Shown here piece by piece: positions 33,871-42,344 of a stretch of 64,000 bases of DNA. How positions within the stretch are numbered: position 1 is the stretch's first letter; every line of letters starts with the position of its first letter. The stretch is from Rhizobium sullae (GTDB taxonomy: Bacteria; Pseudomonadota; Alphaproteobacteria; Rhizobiales; Rhizobiaceae). A program made the translations under genes and the position numbers. Where the stretch lies: positions 62,001-126,000 of the forward strand of contig NZ_FWER01000007.1 in assembly GCF_900169785.1 (NCBI RefSeq), in the 5' to 3' direction. The notes beneath the pieces are model-generated. The model made no database searches. It was given only the letters and a program-made list of their open reading frames with translations, and was not told the origin of the DNA.

Positions 33871-35394
33871 ATGAATCACGATATCGAGAACATTCTCGTC
33901 GCGTCCGGAATATCAAAATTCTTCCCCGGCGCCGTGGCGCTGGACAAGGTCGACTTCACGCTTCGCAAAGGCGAAGTTCACGCGCTGCTTGGCGAAAACG
34001 GAGCCGGCAAATCAACCCTCATCAAATGTCTGACTGGCGCCTATCGCCGCGATGAGGGAAGGCTCGCGCTTGAGGGAAGCGAGATCGATCCCGCCGATAC
34101 GCTGGCTGCCCAGAAGCTCGGCATCGGAACCGTCTATCAGGAGGTGAACCTCCTGCCGAATCTTAGCGTCGCCGAAAACCTTTTCCTCGGCCGTCAGCCG
34201 CGGCGTTTAGGCATGGTCGATATGCGCGCGATGAACCGGATGGCGCGCGAGCTGCTGGCGCAATATGGCCTCGACATCGATGTGACGGCACAGCTCGACC
34301 GATTCTCGGTCGCCGTGCAGCAGGTGATCGCGATTGCCCGCGCCGTCGATCTTTCCGGCAAGGTTCTGATCCTCGACGAGCCGACCGCGAGCCTTGATAC
34401 GCATGAAGTCGCGATGCTCTTCGGTGTCATCAATGACTTGAAGAGGCGTGGCTTAGGCATTGTCTTCATTACACACTTTCTTGAACAGGTTTACGAAATT
34501 AGCGACCGCATCACGGTGCTTCGCAATGGCAGGCTTGTCGGCACCCGCGAAGTGGCCGAACTGCCGCGGCAGGCCCTGATCCCGATGATGCTCGGCCGCG
34601 AATTGGCGCAAACCGAGGAAGCCGCAAAGGAGCGGGCGCTCGCCGCCGGCAGCGTCAAGTACCGGTTCGAAGGATTTGGCAAGCGCGGCAAGGTGAAGCC
34701 GTTTGATCTCGACATCCGTATCGGCGAAGTTGTCGGCATTGCCGGCCTACTCGGTTCCGGACGCACGGAGACTGCTGAACTTCTCTTCGGCATAGAACAT
34801 GCCGACAGCGGCAGGGCGGAGATCGATGGCAAGGCAGTGACGCTATCGAGCCCGCGCGCTGCGATCAGGCACGGCTTCGGATTCTGCCCGGAGGACCGCA
34901 AGACTGACGGGATTATCGGCGATCTGTCGATCCGCGAGAATATCGCGCTGGCGCTTCAGGCGCGCCGCGGCTGGGCAAGACCGCTGTCGCGCGGCGAACA
35001 GAACGCCTTGGCGGATCAGTACATCAAGGCGCTCGACATCCGAACCACGGATCGCGAGAAGCCGATCCGGCTGCTTTCGGGCGGCAATCAGCAAAAGGCG
35101 ATCCTTGCCCGTTGGCTTGCCACCAATCCTGATTTCCTGATCCTCGACGAGCCAACCCGCGGCATCGATGTCGGCGCCCATGCGGAGATCATCCGGCTGG
35201 TCGAGGAGCTTTGCGCAAAGGGCATGTCGCTGATTGTGATTTCATCAGAATTGGAAGAGCTTGTCGCCTATAGTTCACGCGTCATCGTCCTTCGCGACCG
35301 CGAGCACATTGCCGAGCTTGCTGGAGACCGCTTGACGGCATCCCACATCATCGACGCGATCGTCGCGGCCGAACAGAAAATGGAGGATGCATGA
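33871..35394 (+). CDS. ytfR: Galactofuranose-type ABC importer ATPase YtfR
   Basis: A 507-residue double ABC ATPase of the sugar class. Domain 1 has Walker A GENGAGKSTLIK, signature FSVAVQQVIAIARA and Walker B ILDEPTASLDTHE. Domain 2 has GLLGSGRTETAELL (degenerate Walker A), LSGGNQQKAILARWLA and ILDEPTRGIDVGA. It energises the YtfT/YjfF channel. The gap from ytfQ is 118 bases and holds the hairpin at 33764; an AGGAAA lies 11 bases before the start. It overlaps ytfT by four bases. Confidence 0.93.
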   Translation: MNHDIENILVASGISKFFPGAVALDKVDFTLRKGEVHALLGENGAGKSTLIKCLTGAYRRDEGRLALEGSEIDPADTLAAQKLGIGTVYQEVNLLPNLSVAENLFLGRQPRRLGMVDMRAMNRMARELLAQYGLDIDVTAQLDRFSVAVQQVIAIARAVDLSGKVLILDEPTASLDTHEVAMLFGVINDLKRRGLGIVFITHFLEQVYEISDRITVLRNGRLVGTREVAELPRQALIPMMLGRELAQTEEAAKERALAAGSVKYRFEGFGKRGKVKPFDLDIRIGEVVGIAGLLGSGRTETAELLFGIEHADSGRAEIDGKAVTLSSPRAAIRHGFGFCPEDRKTDGIIGDLSIRENIALALQARRGWARPLSRGEQNALADQYIKALDIRTTDREKPIRLLSGGNQQKAILARWLATNPDFLILDEPTRGIDVGAHAEIIRLVEELCAKGMSLIVISSELEELVAYSSRVIVLRDREHIAELAGDRLTASHIIDAIVAAEQKMEDA

Positions 35395-36407
35395 GTTCCT
35401 CGCTGAAGGCGCTTGCCATACGCCTGGCGCCGCAATTGATTGCGCTGGCCGTCATTCTTTTGTTGAATTTCATCATGTTCCCGCAGTTTTTTAATGTCGT
35501 CGTTCAGAACGACCGCCTCTACGGCAGTCTGATCGACGTCCTGAACCGCGGGGCCCCCGTTGCCTTGCTCGCCATCGGCATGACGCTGGTGATTGCGACG
35601 AAGGGCATCGATCTTTCCGTCGGCGCCGTCATTGCGATCTGCGGCGCGGCCGCCGCATCGTCGACCGTTTCCGGCAATTCGCTCGCCTATACGCTGATCG
35701 CGACACTCTCTGTCGGCCTGCTCTGCGGAGTATGGAACGGCTTTCTGGTGGCAATCCTGAATATCCAGCCGATCATCGCAACGCTTGTGCTGATGGTCGC
35801 CGGACGCGGTATCGCCCAGCTGATCACCGAAGGCGTAATCATGACCTTCAACGATCCGGGGCTGACCTTCTTCGGCAGCGGCTCCTTCGGCTTTCTGCCG
35901 ATGCCCGTGGTAATCTGGCTGATTGCCGGTGCGTTGGTGATCCTGCTTGTCAGGCGGACCGCACTCGGCATGCTGATCGAAGCCGTCGGCATCAATCGCC
36001 GCGCCAGCACGCTTTCGGGCGTTCGCACGCCTGTCCTCTTGATGGCGGTCTATATGTTGAGCGCGCTATGCGCGGCGATCGCGGGCATCATCGTTGCCGC
36101 CGACATCAAGGGTGCGGATGCCAACAATGCCGGTCTGTGGCTGGAGCTCGATGCAATCCTCGCGGTCGTCGTCGGCGGCAATTCGCTGCTCGGCGGACGT
36201 TTCAGCATCCTTGGTTCACTAATCGGCGCGATGATCATCCAGGCGGTCAATACCGGCATCCTGCTCTCCGGTTTCCCCCCGGAATTCAACCTCATCATCA
36301 AGGCGGTGATCGTCCTGATCATTCTCATCATCCAGTCGCCGGCGCTGCAATCCGCCGCGGTTTTCTTCAGCCGCAAGCCGGAAGTCAGAGCGGAGCTGTC
36401 GAAATGA
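35391..36407 (+). CDS. ytfT: Galactofuranose-type ABC importer permease YtfT
   Basis: A 338-residue membrane protein of the RbsC/YtfT family with about nine hydrophobic segments. MTLVIATKGIDLSVGAVIAI is the conserved N-terminal motif, LNIQPIIATLVLMVAGRGIA follows, and VVGGNSLLGGRFSILGSLIG is the coupling motif. The start overlaps the ytfR stop (ATGA), and the end overlaps yjfF in the same way, so ytfR-ytfT-yjfF are translationally coupled. Forms a heterodimer with YjfF. Confidence 0.92.
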   Translation: MSSSLKALAIRLAPQLIALAVILLLNFIMFPQFFNVVVQNDRLYGSLIDVLNRGAPVALLAIGMTLVIATKGIDLSVGAVIAICGAAAASSTVSGNSLAYTLIATLSVGLLCGVWNGFLVAILNIQPIIATLVLMVAGRGIAQLITEGVIMTFNDPGLTFFGSGSFGFLPMPVVIWLIAGALVILLVRRTALGMLIEAVGINRRASTLSGVRTPVLLMAVYMLSALCAAIAGIIVAADIKGADANNAGLWLELDAILAVVVGGNSLLGGRFSILGSLIGAMIIQAVNTGILLSGFPPEFNLIIKAVIVLIILIIQSPALQSAAVFFSRKPEVRAELSK

Positions 36408-37372
36408 ACTCGAAATACCTGCCGCTTCTGGCAACCATCGTCATCTTCGTCCTTTCCTATGCGGCCTGCGCGCTGCAGTACCCGAACATGCTCTCGACCC
36501 GCGTCGCCGGCAATCTACTCACCGACAATGCGTTCCTCGGCATTGCCGCGGTCGGCATGACCTTCGTCATCATCTCGGGCGGCATCGATCTTTCGATCGG
36601 CTCGGTCATCGCCTTCACCGGCGTGTTCCTTGCCGTCGTGCTGCGGGACACTTCGATCCATCCGCTGGCGGCCTTCGCGCTGGTTCTGGCCATCACCACT
36701 GCCTTCGGCGGACTGATGGGTGCGGTGATCCACTATCTGAAGATGCCGGCCTTCATCGTGACGCTCGCCGGCATGTTCCTGGCGCGCGGCATGTCCTATG
36801 TGCTTTCGATCGACAGCATTCCCATCAACCACGACTACTATTCGATGCTGACTAGCATCTATTACCGTATGCCGGGCGGCGGGCGCCTGACTTTGGTCGG
36901 CGGCGTCATGCTGTTGGTTTTCATCGCAGGCATTTTCGTCGCCCATCGCACCCGTTTCGGAGCCAATGTCTACGCACTCGGCGGCGGCGTCCAGACGGCG
37001 GAATTGATGGGAGTGCCGGTCGGCCCGACGACCATCCGGATCTATGCGCTCTCCGGCTTTTTGGCGGGCCTATCCGGAATCGTTTTTTCGCTCTATACGT
37101 CTGCCGGATATTCCCTGGCTGCGGTTGGCGTCGAGCTTGACGCCATCGCGGCGGTGGTCATTGGGGGAACTCTTCTGACCGGGGGAGCAGGATTCGTGGC
37201 GGGAACCTTCATCGGTCTCCTGATACAGGGGCTCATTCAGACATACATCACCTTCGATGGGACGCTCTCGAGCTGGTGGACGAAAATCCTGATCGGCCTT
37301 TTGCTCTTTGCGTTTATCCTGATGCAAAAGGCCATCCTGTTCTTGTCCAGTTTGAACAAGAGGTACGCCTGA
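36404..37372 (+). CDS. yjfF: Galactofuranose-type ABC importer permease YjfF
   Basis: A 322-residue permease, the second channel subunit. The motif MTFVIISGGIDLSIGSVIAF and YLKMPAFIVTLAGMFLARGM and the coupling region VVIGGTLLTGGAGFVAGTFI are present. The start MNSKYLPLLATIVIF is a four-base overlap with ytfT; the same frame stays open back to 35732 but that part reads as an off-frame shadow of ytfT. It is followed 11 bases later by the FadR-type regulator gene. Two related permeases plus a double ATPase match the E. coli ytfQRT-yjfF set. Confidence 0.93.
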   Translation: MNSKYLPLLATIVIFVLSYAACALQYPNMLSTRVAGNLLTDNAFLGIAAVGMTFVIISGGIDLSIGSVIAFTGVFLAVVLRDTSIHPLAAFALVLAITTAFGGLMGAVIHYLKMPAFIVTLAGMFLARGMSYVLSIDSIPINHDYYSMLTSIYYRMPGGGRLTLVGGVMLLVFIAGIFVAHRTRFGANVYALGGGVQTAELMGVPVGPTTIRIYALSGFLAGLSGIVFSLYTSAGYSLAAVGVELDAIAAVVIGGTLLTGGAGFVAGTFIGLLIQGLIQTYITFDGTLSSWWTKILIGLLLFAFILMQKAILFLSSLNKRYA

Positions 37373-37383
37373 CGGAGGACTTA

Positions 37384-38136
37384 TTGCGCAACCGATTGCT
37401 TGAGACACGAAGGACCGGCCGCAAGGCCCGCACGAGCCACGCGCAGGTCGTGGACGAGCTCGGCAAGGCCATTGTCGCCGGAACCTATCCGGTCGGCTCG
37501 ATTTTGCCCGGCGACGTCGAGCTTGCGCAACGCTTCAAGGTCTCCCGCACCGTCCTTCGGGAAACGATGAAGACGCTTGCGGCCAAAGGCATGGTCGTTG
37601 CCAAGGCGCGCGTCGGCACGCGTGTAACGGAGAAGAACCTCTGGAACATGTTCGACAGCGAGATCATCTCCTGGCATTTCGACCATGGCGTCACCGAGGA
37701 ATTCCTGCTGCAACTCTATGACATCCGACTTGCCGTGGAGCCTTTCGCCGCGGGCCTTGTGGCAGAACGGGCAAACGCCGATAACATCGCGACGCTGCGC
37801 GCATTGGCGCTCGATATGGCCGAGCCCGGCCATACGACGGAAAGCCTGGCGCTCGCCGACCTTAAATTCCATCTTGCCATTGCTGATGCATCTCACAACC
37901 CGTTCATGCGCACGCTTGGAAGTCTGATCGAGGCCGCGCTCGTCGGCATGTTCCGGCTGAGCACGCCGCAGTCGCAGAACGGCTTCTCCACCATCGCAGA
38001 GACGCATATGCGCATTGTCGACGCGATCGTTGCTGGAGACGTTGTCGGCGCCCGCAAGGCAATGGAAGACGTCATCATCGAAGGGCGGGAGCATATCCGA
38101 GAGGCCTATGCGGCGCTCGCCAAGGTTCCGGTCTGA
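37384..38136 (+). CDS. FadR-subfamily GntR regulator of the ytf operon
   Basis: A 250-residue regulator with an N-terminal winged helix (VVDELGKAIVAGTYPVGSIL; DVELAQRFKVSRTVLRETMK) and an FCD domain (VEPFAAGLVAERANADN; DLKFHLAIADASHNPFMRTL; ETHMRIVDAIVAGD). It resembles DgoR/GguR-like regulators of sugar and sugar-acid genes. The start is taken as TTG 37384 because GGAGGA at 37374-37379 is ideally spaced; the in-frame ATG at 37276 lies deep inside yjfF and would add 36 shadow residues. Eleven bases after yjfF, so it is very likely the operon's own regulator (inference). Confidence 0.88.
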   Translation: MRNRLLETRRTGRKARTSHAQVVDELGKAIVAGTYPVGSILPGDVELAQRFKVSRTVLRETMKTLAAKGMVVAKARVGTRVTEKNLWNMFDSEIISWHFDHGVTEEFLLQLYDIRLAVEPFAAGLVAERANADNIATLRALALDMAEPGHTTESLALADLKFHLAIADASHNPFMRTLGSLIEAALVGMFRLSTPQSQNGFSTIAETHMRIVDAIVAGDVVGARKAMEDVIIEGREHIREAYAALAKVPV

Positions 38137-38212
38137 TTCAATTTCATCTTTGTCGCCCGTTCGCCTTGCTGCTATGAGGCAGAGCTGAACAACGGATTCC
38201 CGGAGCCTGCCC

Positions 38213-39577
38213 ATGGAACGCACCTGCCTTGCCGTCATTCTTGCCGCCGGCGACAGCACCCGAATGAAGTCCTCGAAATCGAAGGTGCTGCATCCGGTCG
38301 CCAACCGGCCGATGATCGCCCATGTCGTGGATGCCGTGGCAAAGGCCGGTATTTCGTCAGTCGCCGTCGTCGTCGGGCGCGATGCCGATGAGGTCGCGAA
38401 GGTGGCCAGGATCGGCGGAGTCGAGGTCGAGGCGCATCTGCAGGAGGAGCGCCTCGGAACAGGACATGCCGTCCTTGCAGCACGCGAAGCGATTGCTCGA
38501 GGCTACGACGATGTCCTGGTGACCTATGGCGACGTGCCGTTGCAGACCGAGGGACCGCTGAAGGCCGCGCGTCAGGGACTGGCGGATGGCTGCGACATCG
38601 TCGTCTTAGGCTTCCATACGGACAAGCCAACAGGCTACGGCCGCCTGCTCGTCAAGGACGGCGAGTTGATCGCGATCCGCGAGGAGAAGGACGCGACTGA
38701 CGCCGAGCGTGCCGTCAAATGGTGCAACAGCGGCCTGATGGCGATCAACGGCCGCAAGGCGCTCGATCTTCTTGCGCGCATCGAAAACAGCAACGCCAAA
38801 GGCGAATACTACCTAACGGATCTCGTCGAGATTGCCCGCTCGCTCGGTGGCCGGGTGACGGCCGTCGATGCCCCGGAAGTGGAAATGACGGGCTGCAACA
38901 ACAGGGCAGAACTCGCGACGATCGAGCATTTCTGGCAGGAACGCCGCCGTCACGAACTGATGATTTCCGGCGTGACGATGATCGCGCCGGAAACAGTTTT
39001 CCTATCCCACGATACCGTCATCGGCCAGGATGTGCTGATCGAGCCGAATGTGGTCTTCGGTCCGGGCTCGGTCGTCGATGGCGGCGTGGTGATCCATGCT
39101 TTTTCCCACATCGAAGGCGCGCATGTGAGTGCCGGTGCGGCGGTCGGTCCCTTTGCACGCCTGCGGCCGGGCGCTGATCTCGGGGAGGGATCGAAGGTCG
39201 GCAATTTCTGCGAGGTGAAGAACGGGCAGATCGGCAAGGGCGCCAAGGTCAACCACCTGACCTATATCGGCGATGCGGTCATCGGCGCCGGAGCCAATAT
39301 CGGTGCGGGTACGATCACCTGCAATTATGACGGCGTGAACAAGCACGAGACCCGCATCGGCGCCAACGCCTTCATCGGCTCCAATAGTGCGCTGGTTGCT
39401 CCGGTCAGTATTGGCGACGGCGCCTATATTGCATCGGGCAGCGTCATCACCCACAATGTCCCTGCCGAGGCGCTCGCTTTCGGCCGGGCGCGCCAGGAAG
39501 TCAAACCCGAACGCGGCAAGGCGATCCGCGAACGGGCACTGGCGATCAAGGCCGCGAAGCAAACCAGGGCTGAGTAA
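38213..39577 (+). CDS. glmU: Bifunctional N-acetylglucosamine-1-phosphate uridyltransferase / glucosamine-1-phosphate acetyltransferase
   Basis: A 454-residue GlmU. The N-terminal uridyltransferase has [20 protein letters not shown] and a [10 protein letters not shown] nucleotide loop; the C-terminal left-handed beta-helix acetyltransferase has hexapeptide repeats and the conserved [20 protein letters not shown] then [20 protein letters not shown]. It makes UDP-GlcNAc for peptidoglycan and lipopolysaccharide. Next gene, glmS, makes the GlcN-6-P precursor; they are 96 bases apart with no clear terminator, so coexpression is likely. Length is normal. Confidence 0.97.
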   Translation: MERTCLAVILAAGDSTRMKSSKSKVLHPVANRPMIAHVVDAVAKAGISSVAVVVGRDADEVAKVARIGGVEVEAHLQEERLGTGHAVLAAREAIARGYDDVLVTYGDVPLQTEGPLKAARQGLADGCDIVVLGFHTDKPTGYGRLLVKDGELIAIREEKDATDAERAVKWCNSGLMAINGRKALDLLARIENSNAKGEYYLTDLVEIARSLGGRVTAVDAPEVEMTGCNNRAELATIEHFWQERRRHELMISGVTMIAPETVFLSHDTVIGQDVLIEPNVVFGPGSVVDGGVVIHAFSHIEGAHVSAGAAVGPFARLRPGADLGEGSKVGNFCEVKNGQIGKGAKVNHLTYIGDAVIGAGANIGAGTITCNYDGVNKHETRIGANAFIGSNSALVAPVSIGDGAYIASGSVITHNVPAEALAFGRARQEVKPERGKAIRERALAIKAAKQTRAE

Positions 39578-39673
39578 CGGCCGGAAATCGAAAGTGACTG
39601 GCTGACTTATTGAGAAATAACAGAAAATCGCTAGGACTGGCCTCGTTATTTTCAAAGCGTTGGGGACATTTGC

Positions 39674-41500
39674 ATGTGCGGCATTGTGGGGATCGTCGGC
39701 GGCCAGCCGGTTGCGGAACGTCTGGTCGATGCGCTGAAGCGGCTCGAATATCGAGGTTACGATTCGGCGGGAGTCGCCACCATCCACGAAGGCGTGATGA
39801 ACCGCCGCCGCGCCGAGGGCAAACTCTTCAATCTCGAGAAGCGCCTCGACGCCGAGCCGCTGCCCGGTACGACCGGCATCGCTCATACGCGCTGGGCAAC
39901 CCACGGCGTTCCGAACGAGACCAATGCGCACCCGCATTTCGTCGAGGGCGTGGCGGTCGTCCACAACGGCATTATCGAAAACTTCTCGGAACTGCGTGAC
40001 GAGCTCAACGCCGATGGTGCCGTCTTCGAAAGCCAGACCGACACCGAAGTCGTCGCCCACCTGATGGCGAAATACCTGCGCGAAGGGTTTGAGCCCCGCG
40101 CTGCTATGCTGAGGATGCTGAACCGCGTGACAGGCGCCTATGCGCTCGTCGTCATGCTGCAGAGCGATCCGGGCACGCTCCTGGCGGCACGCTCCGGCCC
40201 GCCGCTTGCCGTTGGTTTCGGCAACGGCGAGACGTTTCTTGGTTCCGATGCGATCGCTCTTTCGCCCTTCACCAACGAAATCACCTATCTCGTCGACGGC
40301 GACTGTGCGGTCATTACCCGCGAAGGCGCTACGATCGTCGACTTCTCCGGCAACCCGGTAAACCGACCGCGGCAGATTTCGCAGGCGACCGCCTATGTCG
40401 TCGACAAGGGCAACCATCGTCACTTCATGGAGAAGGAAATCTACGAGCAGCCGGAGGTAATCTCCCACGCGCTCAGTCATTATATGAATTTTGCCGAGAA
40501 CACGATCGGCGCCAATGCGCCTGAGATTGACTTCAGGGCGGTCAGCAGCCTTGCGGTCTCGGCTTGCGGCACGGCCTATCTCGCCGGACTGATCGGCAAA
40601 TACTGGTTCGAGCGCTATGCTCGGCTGCCGGTCGAGATCGACGTCGCCTCGGAATTCCGCTATCGCGAGATGCCGCTGCAGCCGTCGCAGGCGGCGCTCT
40701 TCATCTCACAGTCCGGCGAGACCGCCGATACGCTCGCCTCGCTCCGCTATTGCAAGGAGAACGGTCTGAAGATTGGTGCGGTGGTCAACGTGCAGGAATC
40801 GACCATTGCGCGCGAATCCGATGCCGTGTTCCCGATCATGGCAGGCCCCGAAATCGGCGTGGCTTCAACGAAGGCCTTCACCTGCCAGCTGGCGGTCCTT
40901 GCGTCACTGGCAATCGGTGCCGGCAAGGCGCGCGGCACCGTCAGCGCCGACGAGGAAAAGGCGCTCGTCCGGCAACTTGCTGAAATGCCGCGCATCATGA
41001 GCCGCGTGCTGAATCTCGTGCAGCCGCAGATGGAAAGCCTGTCGCGCGAACTCTCCAAGTGCCGCGACGTGCTATATCTCGGTCGCGGCACCAGCTTCCC
41101 GCTGGCGATGGAAGGCGCACTGAAGCTCAAGGAGATTTCCTATATCCATGCGGAAGGCTATGCGGCCGGTGAACTGAAGCACGGGCCGATCGCGCTGATC
41201 GACGAGAATATGCCGGTCATTGTGATCGCGCCCTACGACCGGTTCTTCGAAAAGACAGTTTCGAACATGCAGGAAGTCGCAGCCCGTGGCGGCCGGATCA
41301 TCTTCATCACCGACGAAGCAGGTGCTGCTGCCTCCAAGCTGCCAACGATGGCGACTATCGCGCTTCCGAACGTCCCTGAGATCATTGCGCCGATGATCTT
41401 TTCGCTCCCGATCCAGCTGCTTGCCTACCATACCGCGGTCTTCATGGGCACGGATGTAGACCAGCCGCGTAATCTCGCGAAATCGGTCACGGTGGAGTGA
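39674..41500 (+). CDS. glmS: Glutamine-fructose-6-phosphate aminotransferase (isomerising)
   Basis: A 608-residue GlmS. The mature N-terminus is Cys2 of MCGIVGIVGG, the glutaminase nucleophile; RWATHGVPNETNAHPH is the conserved glutaminase loop. Two SIS domains follow (SACGTAYLAGLIGKYWFE and ISQSGETADTLASLRYCKEN; later YLGRGTSFPLAMEGALKLKE), and the C-terminus PRNLAKSVTVE matches the family. It converts fructose-6-P and glutamine to GlcN-6-P. No glmS ribozyme is seen upstream, as expected outside Firmicutes. Nodulation gene nodM is a paralogue in rhizobia; the link to glmU says this is the housekeeping copy. Confidence 0.97.
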   Translation: MCGIVGIVGGQPVAERLVDALKRLEYRGYDSAGVATIHEGVMNRRRAEGKLFNLEKRLDAEPLPGTTGIAHTRWATHGVPNETNAHPHFVEGVAVVHNGIIENFSELRDELNADGAVFESQTDTEVVAHLMAKYLREGFEPRAAMLRMLNRVTGAYALVVMLQSDPGTLLAARSGPPLAVGFGNGETFLGSDAIALSPFTNEITYLVDGDCAVITREGATIVDFSGNPVNRPRQISQATAYVVDKGNHRHFMEKEIYEQPEVISHALSHYMNFAENTIGANAPEIDFRAVSSLAVSACGTAYLAGLIGKYWFERYARLPVEIDVASEFRYREMPLQPSQAALFISQSGETADTLASLRYCKENGLKIGAVVNVQESTIARESDAVFPIMAGPEIGVASTKAFTCQLAVLASLAIGAGKARGTVSADEEKALVRQLAEMPRIMSRVLNLVQPQMESLSRELSKCRDVLYLGRGTSFPLAMEGALKLKEISYIHAEGYAAGELKHGPIALIDENMPVIVIAPYDRFFEKTVSNMQEVAARGGRIIFITDEAGAAASKLPTMATIALPNVPEIIAPMIFSLPIQLLAYHTAVFMGTDVDQPRNLAKSVTVE

Positions 41501-41615
41501 ATCAGAAAGCCGCCGGAAGGCTTGTGGAAGGGGCCGAATTCTGGCAGCTTCGTTCCGGGTGCGGGGGAGCCCTGATCACGACAGCCGGTAGATTCAAGGG
41601 AGTTCATCGCGAGCG

Positions 41616-42344
41616 ATGACGCACAAACTGCCCCGATTGCCGATAGCGACCCGCATGAGAAACAACTTCCTTGCGGGCCTTATCATCTGTGCCCCGATTG
41701 CGATCACGCTGTGGCTGACCTGGTCCGTCGTCCGGTGGGCCGACAGCTGGGTGAAGCCCTATATTCCGGCGCGCTACGATCCGGACAGCTACCTGAATTT
41801 CGCCGTACCCGGCTCCGGCCTGGTGATCGCGATGATCTTCATCACCATCATCGGTTTTCTCGGCAAGAACCTCATCGGCCAGACCATCGTGCAGTTCGGT
41901 GAGTCAGTCGTGCGCCGCGTACCGCTAGTGCGCAGCATCTACAAGAGCGTGAAGCAGATATTCGAGACGGTGTTGAAGGAGCAAAGCAACTCTTTCAAGA
42001 AGGTCGGCCTCATCGAATATCCGAGTCCCGGCCTCTGGGCGCTGGTGTTCATCGCGACCGATGCAAAGGGCGAGATCGCTTCGAAGTTCAACGCCATGGG
42101 CCAGGATATGGTAAGCGTGTTCCTGCCGCCGACGCCAATACCGACCGCGGGCTTTCTGATATTCGTGCCGCGCGAAAAGATCGTCGTGCTCGACATGAGT
42201 GCGGAAGACGGCGCCAAGCTGCTGGTTTCCGGCGGCCTCGTGGCGCCAGACTTTCCGGCCAAGCCGTCCAATGAACCGGTTCCGGGAAAGCCGAGACTGC
42301 TAGCCCGCGCGAAGAAAGCGGATCGCTTCGTCGCGCCTGAATAG
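41616..42344 (+). CDS. DUF502 inner-membrane protein
   Basis: A 242-residue protein with two membrane segments near the N-terminus (FLAGLIICAPIAITLWLTW and SGLVIAMIFITIIGFLGKNL). The conserved DUF502 core reads VVRRVPLVRSIYKSVKQIFE then FKKVGLIEYPSPGLWALVFI. The family is widespread and uncharacterised; a role in membrane trafficking or envelope stress has been suggested for relatives (COV proteins in plants). Its last 45 bases overlap the end of recG on the other strand, so the two transcripts are antisense at their 3' ends. No strong ribosome binding site is visible near the ATG. Confidence 0.88.
   Translation: MTHKLPRLPIATRMRNNFLAGLIICAPIAITLWLTWSVVRWADSWVKPYIPARYDPDSYLNFAVPGSGLVIAMIFITIIGFLGKNLIGQTIVQFGESVVRRVPLVRSIYKSVKQIFETVLKEQSNSFKKVGLIEYPSPGLWALVFIATDAKGEIASKFNAMGQDMVSVFLPPTPIPTAGFLIFVPREKIVVLDMSAEDGAKLLVSGGLVAPDFPAKPSNEPVPGKPRLLARAKKADRFVAPE

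Noticed and set aside
39578..39673. glmS ribozyme upstream of glmS
   Set aside because: The 96-base gap is too short and lacks the ribozyme core; it is not expected in this phylum.
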